Shown here: one piece after another, positions 59,091-64,000 of the stretch
Layout: each line of letters starts with the position of its first letter
Numbering within the stretch: the first letter of the stretch is position 1
From: Microbacterium barkeri
GTDB lineage: Bacteria; Actinomycetota; Actinomycetes; Actinomycetales; Microbacteriaceae
Length of the DNA: 64,000 bases
Assembly (NCBI RefSeq): GCF_027921765.1
Contig: NZ_BSEJ01000009.1
Span: 94,515 to 158,514, forward strand
Direction: 5' to 3'
Position numbers and translations under genes: made by a program
The notes under the pieces: model-generated
What the model was told of the DNA's origin: nothing
Databases searched by the model: none
Seen by the model: the letters and a program-made list of their open reading frames with translations, nothing else

Positions 59091-60305
59091 TCAGCGCAGG
59101 GCGAACCCGAGGATCCGGTCGTCCTCCGGGCGCGGCTCGCCGCGACCGTCGGTGTTGTTCGTCAGCACCCACAGCTCCCCGTCGGGCGTCACCACGACGT
59201 CGCGCAGGCGCCCCTCCTCCGCGACGAGGTGCTCGATCGAGGAGGCAGGCTCGGCCAGCGGAATCTCGCGCAGGCGCTCGCCCCGCAGGTTGGCGATATA
59301 GAGGGTGTCGCCCGCGATCGCGATGCCGCTCGGGCTCGCGTCGGCCGGCGCCCACTGCTGCACGGGGTCGATCAGGCCCGCGCGCCCGGCCGCGCCCTCG
59401 ACGTCGGGCCATCCGTAGTCTCCGCCCGGCTCGATGACGTTGAGCTCGTCCCACGTGTCCTGGCCGAACTCGCTCGCGTACATCGTGCCGTCCTGCGCCC
59501 ACGCGATGCCCTGCGGGTTCCGATGCCCGAGGCTGTAGACGAGCGATCCCGGGTACGGGTTGTCGGCCGGCACGCCGCCATCGGGCGTCATCCTGAGGAT
59601 CTTGCCGGACAGCGCTGCCGGGTCGCGCGCGCTCGACCGATCGCCCGCGTCGCCCGCCGTCGCATAGAGCATGCCGTCGGGCCCGAAGGCGATGCGGCCG
59701 CCGTTGTGGTTGCCTGCGGCGGGGATCCCCGCGAGCACCGTCTCGCCCGACCCTAGGGCGAGCGGGTCGCCGTCGAGCGGAAAGCGCTCGATGCGGTTCT
59801 CCCCCGCCGCGGTGAAGTAGGCGTACAGCAGCCCGTCGTGCACCGCGATGCCGAGGAGACCGCCCTCGCCTCCCGCGCGGACCCCGGGGATGACGCCGAC
59901 CTCGCGCACGCCGCCCTCGCCGTCGAGCTCGAGGATGCGCCCGCTGTCGCGCTCGCTCACGAGCGCCGTCGCGCCCAGGAACGCGACCGACCAGGGCGCG
60001 TCGAGTCCCTCGGCGACCACGCGGCGCTCATCGAGCACGAGGGCGGATGGCTGCGGCGAGGGCTCCGCGGATGGCGCGCGTGACGGCGATTCGGAGTCCA
60101 AGGGCGCGGATGGCGACGGCGATCCGGAGTCCAAGGGCGCGGATGGCGATGGCGCGGTCGGTGCGGAGCTCGCCGGCGCCGTCGGTCCGTCCCCGGTCGG
60201 AGGCGACGAGGGCCCGCATGCGGCGAGCGCGACGGCCGTGACGGCGATCGCCACTCCGGCGACGACCCTGCGCGCCTCAGGCGCCCTGGCCATCCGCTCG
60301 CTCAT
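59091..60305 (-). CDS. PQQ-type soluble aldose dehydrogenase, lipoprotein
   Basis: The 404-aa exported lipoprotein has a signal ending VALAACG (Cys near 30) and a Ser/Pro-rich linker (about 31-88) with two PSAPLDS repeats. The Asd/GDH-B six-bladed beta-propeller follows: LDAPWSVAFLG, ARAGGEGGLLGIAVH, AGNHNGGRIAFGPDGMLY, LGHRNPQGIAW and GGDYGWPDVEG. Such proteins oxidise aldose sugars with PQQ or a related cofactor; no PQQ synthesis genes are visible. It lies 27 bases after the DoxX gene, so it is probably cotranscribed with it. Confidence 0.87.
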   Translation of the reverse strand: MSERMARAPEARRVVAGVAIAVTAVALAACGPSSPPTGDGPTAPASSAPTAPSPSAPLDSGSPSPSAPLDSESPSRAPSAEPSPQPSALVLDERRVVAEGLDAPWSVAFLGATALVSERDSGRILELDGEGGVREVGVIPGVRAGGEGGLLGIAVHDGLLYAYFTAAGENRIERFPLDGDPLALGSGETVLAGIPAAGNHNGGRIAFGPDGMLYATAGDAGDRSSARDPAALSGKILRMTPDGGVPADNPYPGSLVYSLGHRNPQGIAWAQDGTMYASEFGQDTWDELNVIEPGGDYGWPDVEGAAGRAGLIDPVQQWAPADASPSGIAIAGDTLYIANLRGERLREIPLAEPASSIEHLVAEEGRLRDVVVTPDGELWVLTNNTDGRGEPRPEDDRILGFALR

Positions 60306-60332
60306 CGTCGGCCTCGCTCGCGCGTCTCCTGC

Positions 60333-60725
60333 TCAGCGCACGCGCGGCGTCCGCGTCGACCACAGCGCGAGGGCGACGAGAAGCGGCTGGAAGAAGAGGC
60401 GCGCGAAGCGCTTGCCGTCGGTGTCGAGTCCGAACGCGCTCCGGCGATGCCGCCACTGCGCGATGTTGCCCGGGAAGACGGCGACGAAGAAGAGTGCCGC
60501 GAGCGTGCCGACCCGGCGGCGTCGACGGCGGGCGAAGAGCAGCGCGGCTCCGAGACCGACCTCGACGACGCCCGAGGCCACGACGGTCGTGTCGGGGTCG
60601 AGCGGCACGAAGTCGGGCACCTGCGCGCGGAACTCCTCCCGCGCGACGGTGAGGTGCGCGACGCCCGCGAATGCGAGCGCCGAGCCGAGGAAGAGGCGGC
60701 CGATCGTGCGGATGGGCGTGCTCAT
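60333..60725 (-). CDS. DoxX family membrane protein
   Basis: The 130-aa protein has about four membrane helices of the DoxX type (IRTIGRLFLGSALAFAGVAHL at the start). DoxX-like proteins are quinone-linked or redox-associated membrane subunits; the function here is unknown. The ATG at 60725 lies exactly 6 bases after TAGACT (60732-60737, minus strand), so it is leaderless and marks the promoter for itself and the sugar dehydrogenase. The pairing suggests electron transfer from sugar oxidation to the membrane (inference). Confidence 0.82.
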   Translation of the reverse strand: MSTPIRTIGRLFLGSALAFAGVAHLTVAREEFRAQVPDFVPLDPDTTVVASGVVEVGLGAALLFARRRRRRVGTLAALFFVAVFPGNIAQWRHRRSAFGLDTDGKRFARLFFQPLLVALALWSTRTPRVR

Positions 60726-60753
60726 GCGGCGAGTCTAGGCGCGCCAGCGGACG

Positions 60754-61245
60754 TCAGGCCGCTTCCTCCAGAACCCGCTCGACGAACGCGCGCGAGCGCC
60801 GCGCCGTGCCGTCGATCTTCATGTCGACGCTCGCGCGGTACTCGTTCGGGGCGAGCGGCAGGGCGAGACGCACGTTCTCGTGGCACGAGAGGTCGGCGCA
60901 GATGTACGTGCCGACGCTGTCGCCCTTCTGCCCCGCACGGCCCGCCTTGCGCGCCGTGAACATGGTCACCTGGTTGCCGGGCTGCATCGTGCGGCAGATG
61001 TTGCAGATGCCGTGCCGCGCGCCCGAGGTCGTCGAGGCCGCCCGCAGCACGACGCCGGTCGGCTCGCCGTCGATCTCGGCCACGATGTATCCGCGGCTGT
61101 GCGTGTGCGGATCGCGCCAGGCGAGGAAGTCGAGGTGATCCCACTCGGTGAGCGGGAAGTCGTGGGGAAGCTCGACGAGCTCGAGCTCACGGTCGTCCGC
61201 GTTCACGAACGACTCGAGGACATCCTTCTCTGTCAGCGGGCGCAT
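60754..61245 (-). CDS. FBP-domain zinc-finger protein (copy 2)
   Basis: The 163-aa paralogue of the gene at 23923 is of identical length and layout: [32 protein letters not shown], then zinc cysteines in GICNICRTM and [11 protein letters not shown]. The start is ATG 61245, with GAGGAGG at a good distance. An upstream ATG at 61278 is rejected because it lies in a TAGAAT -10 box (61277-61282). Function is unknown; the family resembles the zinc finger of EF-G-binding proteins. Confidence 0.86.
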   Translation of the reverse strand: MRPLTEKDVLESFVNADDRELELVELPHDFPLTEWDHLDFLAWRDPHTHSRGYIVAEIDGEPTGVVLRAASTTSGARHGICNICRTMQPGNQVTMFTARKAGRAGQKGDSVGTYICADLSCHENVRLALPLAPNEYRASVDMKIDGTARRSRAFVERVLEEAA

Positions 61246-61326
61246 GGCCATCCTCCTCGCCGTGTTCTCGCGGGCCATTCTACGAAGCCCCGCGCCGCCG
61301 GGGATCGGGTGAGTAGGCTTTTCGAC

Positions 61327-61815
61327 ATGGCCGACAGCTCATTCGACATCGTCTCCAAGATCGACCGCCAGGAGGCGGACAACGCGCTCAACCAGGCACG
61401 CAAGGAGGTCGAGCAGCGCTACGACTTCAAGGGCACCGGCGCCTCCATCGAGTGGAGCGGCGAGGCCATCCTCATCAAGGCGGACAGCGAGGACCGTGCG
61501 AAGGCCGTGCTCGACGTCTTCCAGTCCAAGCTCATCAAGCGCGGCATCTCGCTCAAGAGCCTCGAGTCGGGCGACCCCGTCGCGAGCGGCAAGGAGTACC
61601 GCATCACCTCCACGCTCAAGGAGGGGATCTCGCAGGAGAACGCGAAGAAGATCGGCAAGATCATCCGCGACGAGGGCCCCAAGGGCGTGAAGTCGCAGAT
61701 CCAGGGCGACGAGCTGCGCGTGTCGTCGAAGAGCCGCGACGACCTACAGGAGGTCATCCGTCTCCTGAAGGCCGCCGACCTCGACATCGACCTCCAGTTC
61801 ATCAACTACCGCTGA
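61327..61815 (+). CDS. YajQ family nucleotide/c-di-GMP-binding protein
   Basis: The 162-aa YajQ/DUF520 protein starts [20 protein letters not shown], followed by [17 protein letters not shown] and [41 protein letters not shown], described here by position (about residues 105-145). Family members bind nucleotides or RNA; in Xanthomonas the protein senses c-di-GMP. The ATG at 61327 is 7 bases after TAGGCT (61314-61319), near-leaderless. It is divergent from the FBP gene. No operon partner follows. Confidence 0.95.
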   Translation: MADSSFDIVSKIDRQEADNALNQARKEVEQRYDFKGTGASIEWSGEAILIKADSEDRAKAVLDVFQSKLIKRGISLKSLESGDPVASGKEYRITSTLKEGISQENAKKIGKIIRDEGPKGVKSQIQGDELRVSSKSRDDLQEVIRLLKAADLDIDLQFINYR

Positions 61816-61959
61816 ACCTGAGGGGTTCCTGAGCCCGCGTCATGGATGGGCCGCTCGGCGGTCTCATTCGACGGGGGCTCCGACGCAGGTCGGGTCCCTG
61901 CGGGGGCGGGGCCTCTGGGGAGCACCGCCTCCGCTCCGGGGGATACGCGCAGGAATGCG

Positions 61960-61994
61960 GATCGGCCCGGCGCCTCGAAGGCGCCGGGCCGATC
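61960..61994 (-). terminator. terminator for the gene at 62000
   Basis: A perfect 15-bp stem (61960-61974 and 61980-61994) with TCGAA loop lies 5 bases past the minus-strand stop and may also end the YajQ transcript. Between 61816 and 61959 nothing coding or structured is evident. Confidence 0.8.
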
Positions 61995-61999
61995 GCGTC

Positions 62000-62308
62000 T
62001 CAGTCCCGCGGCGGCGTGGACGGCGGGTTCGCCGTGCCGCCCGGGTAGGACGGTCCCGATCCCGGCGAGCCGGGGTGCTGCGGCCCCGCGTATCCCTGCT
62101 GCGGCGGATACGGCGCACCGGGTCGCGGCGCGAGCCCGCGCGCCGCGCGCTCCTCGTCCGCGCGCAGGATGCCGTTCTTCACGGCCGTCCGCATGATCAG
62201 GTACCCCACCCACAGCATGAGCGCCAGGATCCCGAGGTAGATGACGAGCCCCAGGATCATCATCCCCACGCCGAGCCCGGCCATCCATCCGTAGTCGTCG
62301 TTGTACAT
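62000..62308 (-). CDS. small membrane protein with Pro-rich tail
   Basis: The 102-aa protein has one or two helices between residues 8 and 37 (YGWMAGLGVGMMILGLVIYL...), then a basic stretch, then a Pro/Gly-rich tail (PGAPYPPQQGYAGPQHPG). It looks like a SHOCT-less membrane protein of unknown function. The ATG at 62308 has AAGGGGG upstream; the longer start at 62341 is rejected. TACTGT (62344-62349, minus strand) is a possible -10. Confidence 0.72.
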   Translation of the reverse strand: MYNDDYGWMAGLGVGMMILGLVIYLGILALMLWVGYLIMRTAVKNGILRADEERAARGLAPRPGAPYPPQQGYAGPQHPGSPGSGPSYPGGTANPPSTPPRD

Positions 62309-62411
62309 CGCGTCCCCCTTCATCCGCGGACTTGTCTGCAAGCACAGTATCGAGCGGCGGCCGCCCGCACATCAGGGAGAGGTGCCCCAGGCCGCGCTCA
62401 GCGCCGGATGC

Positions 62412-62606
62412 TAGAGTCGGGATCTGCGCGACCCGAGTGTCGCGCGTCGTCGTGTCTTGATCGCGCGGAGGGACTCCCCCGCCGCGCCTCGCGAACATCC
62501 TGCCGCGGCGAACGGATCCGGCATCCGCCGAGTTCGCCATCTGCCGTCGTGCCCCGCGATCAGCGTGTTCCCCTGCATGACGGCCCCTTCTCGAAAGCAG
62601 TCATCT
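62412..62606 (+). promoter_or_regulatory. helicase promoter and long leader
   Basis: TAGAGT (62412-62417) is a candidate -10, giving a leader of about 180 bases before the helicase start. Leaders of this length are common on cold-shock-type DEAD-box genes. An in-frame ATG at 62577 lies near its end. Confidence 0.4.
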
Positions 62607-64000
62607 GTGACCACTGCGACCACGCAGCCCGAGACCACCTTCGCCGACCTCGGCGTCCCCGCGCACCTCATCGAGGTGCTCGTCGCCGAGGACCGCCCGA
62701 CCCCCTTCCCCATCCAGCGCGAGACGCTGCCCTCCACCCTCGCCGGCCGCGACGTGCTCGGCCGCGGCAAGACCGGCTCGGGCAAGACGCTCGCGTTCGC
62801 CATCCCGCTCGTCGCGCGCCTGTCGGCCGCGAAGCCGAAGCGCGTCGCCGGGCGCCCGTCGGGCCTCGTGCTCGCCCCGACCCGCGAGCTCGCAACCCAG
62901 ATCGCACGCGTCGTCACGCCGCTCGCGAAGGCCTCCGGCCTCACCGTCGCCGTCGTGTTCGGCGGGGTCTCGCAGAAGCCGCAGGAGGCCGCGTTCCGCG
63001 CCGGCGTCGACATCGTCGTCGCCTGCCCCGGCCGCCTTGAGGACCTCATGAGCCAGGGCATCGTCAACCTTGACCGCGTCGCGGTGACCGTGCTCGACGA
63101 GGCCGACCACATGGCCGACCTGGGCTTCCTGCCCGGCGTCACGCGCATCCTCGCGAAGACGCCTGCCGGCGGTCAGCGCATGTTCTTCTCCGCGACGCTC
63201 GACAACGGTGTGGACAAGCTCGTCACGCGCTTCCTCAAGGACCCGGTGCGCCACTCGATCGACCCGGCCGAGTCGCCGGTCCCCGCGATGACGCACCACG
63301 TCTTCGAGGTCGACGACGAGGACAAGACCGAGCTCGTCCGCACCCTCGCGTCGGGCGTCGCCCGCCGCATCCTCTTCACCCGCACCAAGCACCAGGCGAA
63401 GAAGCTCGCCAAGCAGCTCACGGCGCGCGGCATCCCCGCGGTCGACCTGCACGGCAACCTGTCGCAGAACGCCCGCGACCGCAACCTCGCGGACTTCTCG
63501 TCGGGCCGCGTCCGCGTGCTCGTCGCGACGGATGTCGCCGCGCGCGGCGTGCACGTCGACGGCGTCGACCTCGTGGTCCACGTCGACCCGCCCGCCGAGC
63601 ACAAGGCGTACGTCCACCGCTCGGGCCGCACCGCGCGCGCGGGCTCGGCCGGCGACGTCGTCACGGTCATGCTGCCCTCGCAGCGCCAGGACACCAAGCA
63701 GCTGCTGCGCAAGGCGGGCATCGCCGCGCAGCCGCAGCGCGTCACGCCCGAGAGCGCTGCCGTCACGGCCCTCGTCGGCGAGGTCGCGCCGCGCGTCGCA
63801 CCGGTCCCGGGCGGCCCGGGCTCGGGCAACGCTCCCGCGCCGTCGGCTCCCGGCACGTCGCAGGGGGCGAACGCCCGTCGCAAGCGCGCGGCCCGGGAGG
63901 GTCAGGGCGGCCAGCAGCCGGCCGAGCGCGCGGGCGGCCGCGGCGGTGCATCGGCTGGTCGCAACGGCGGCGGCGGTCGCAACGGCGGCGCGGCGCGCGG
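62607..64000 (+). CDS. DEAD-box RNA helicase, 3' end beyond window
   Basis: The open reading frame runs past base 64000, so the C-terminus is missing (about 464 codons visible). All motifs are present: Q-motif TPFPIQ, motif I GKTGSGKT, PTREL, DEAD (VLDEADHMADLGF), SAT (FFSATLD), VATDVAARGVHV and HRSGRTARAG. The visible C-terminal tail is Gly/Arg/Asn-rich, typical of RNA-binding extensions. It unwinds RNA in ribosome assembly or mRNA decay. GTG 62607 is chosen because a GAAAG site precedes it; the in-frame ATG at 62577 (adding 10 residues) is the alternative. Confidence 0.93.
   Translation, partial: MTTATTQPETTFADLGVPAHLIEVLVAEDRPTPFPIQRETLPSTLAGRDVLGRGKTGSGKTLAFAIPLVARLSAAKPKRVAGRPSGLVLAPTRELATQIARVVTPLAKASGLTVAVVFGGVSQKPQEAAFRAGVDIVVACPGRLEDLMSQGIVNLDRVAVTVLDEADHMADLGFLPGVTRILAKTPAGGQRMFFSATLDNGVDKLVTRFLKDPVRHSIDPAESPVPAMTHHVFEVDDEDKTELVRTLASGVARRILFTRTKHQAKKLAKQLTARGIPAVDLHGNLSQNARDRNLADFSSGRVRVLVATDVAARGVHVDGVDLVVHVDPPAEHKAYVHRSGRTARAGSAGDVVTVMLPSQRQDTKQLLRKAGIAAQPQRVTPESAAVTALVGEVAPRVAPVPGGPGSGNAPAPSAPGTSQGANARRKRAAREGQGGQQPAERAGGRGGASAGRNGGGGRNGGAAR

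Noticed and set aside
61278..61280. Upstream ATG of the second FBP gene
   Set aside because: It lies inside a TAGAAT -10 hexamer, so it cannot be in the transcript; ATG 61245 has the GAGGAGG site and gives the paralogue's length.
61846..62196. 116-residue plus-strand ORF after YajQ
   Set aside because: It overlaps the terminator hairpin and the antisense of the gene at 62000, is Ala/Arg/Pro-rich and has no start signal.

Overview
The window is a continuous piece of a high-GC actinobacterial chromosome, most like the family Microbacteriaceae (Microbacterium or a close relative). The evidence is the very high GC in all codon third positions, the block tRNA-Trp / secE / nusG / rplK / rplA, a NusG with a long acidic N-terminus, a RamB-controlled glyoxylate shunt, sugar ABC operons without their own ATPase, and many genes whose start codon sits 6-8 bases after a TANNNT -10 hexamer (leaderless mRNAs). 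I assign the family from these traits, not from a database search. No phage, integrase, IS element or CRISPR array is visible.

Layout. 1-1206: the end of a DUF3105 gene and a DUF305 gene. 1210-4698: a LacI-type-controlled sugar ABC importer (binding lipoprotein plus two permeases). 4741-5998: rplL-rplJ with an L10-type leader. 6086-12374: an accessory stretch between the two ribosomal-protein operons. It holds a YqaJ-type nuclease, an intergenic array of 73-bp repeats, a MarR/MFS drug-efflux pair, and a five-gene SipW signal peptidase / TasA-like surface-protein operon. 12506-15374: rplA, rplK, nusG, secE and tRNA-Trp. 15512-20201: ramB divergent from aceA-aceB. 20282-23588: an aspartate-type aminotransferase, then murB with two MaoC-type dehydratases.

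25331-31865 holds the most interesting cassette: a 1,310-aa Pls/PosA-like membrane NRPS (adenylation, carrier, membrane and hexapeptide domains), an M1 metallopeptidase translationally coupled to it, and a phosphopantetheinyl transferase converging on them. By manual alignment its adenylation code reads DAESIGTVVK, which resembles the lysine code. It is therefore a candidate for a poly-lysine-like (non-alpha poly-amino acid) or surface-modification product. 31945-35573 carries a TetR-controlled MFS transporter and amidohydrolase.

35717-48874 looks like a complete agmatine/putrescine-to-succinate route. A TetR-flanked agmatine deiminase-amidase operon converges on a six-gene operon: gabT, a putrescine-oxidase-like flavoenzyme, a universal stress protein, an APC permease and two succinate-semialdehyde-type dehydrogenases. 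A divergent PucR regulator (GabR-like) sits at its head. 48890-57588 holds a secreted GH5 cellulase with a ricin-type lectin domain, tRNA-Met, tRNA-Thr, an M23 peptidase with an MtrA-like upstream box, an inositol-phosphatase-family enzyme, tRNA-Tyr, a MarP-like membrane protease and a zinc alcohol dehydrogenase. 57606-64000 holds an alpha/beta hydrolase and TetR divergent pair, a DoxX / PQQ-type sugar dehydrogenase pair, a second FBP zinc-finger protein, a YajQ protein and a DEAD-box helicase that runs off the end.

A recurring non-coding theme is a family of intergenic palindromic elements that begin CATGTCTC and end GAGACATG or a variant. They occur at 6803-7045, 35587-35647 and 50987-51041, with related GAGAC/GTCTC palindromes at 21511-21577 and 23785-23857.
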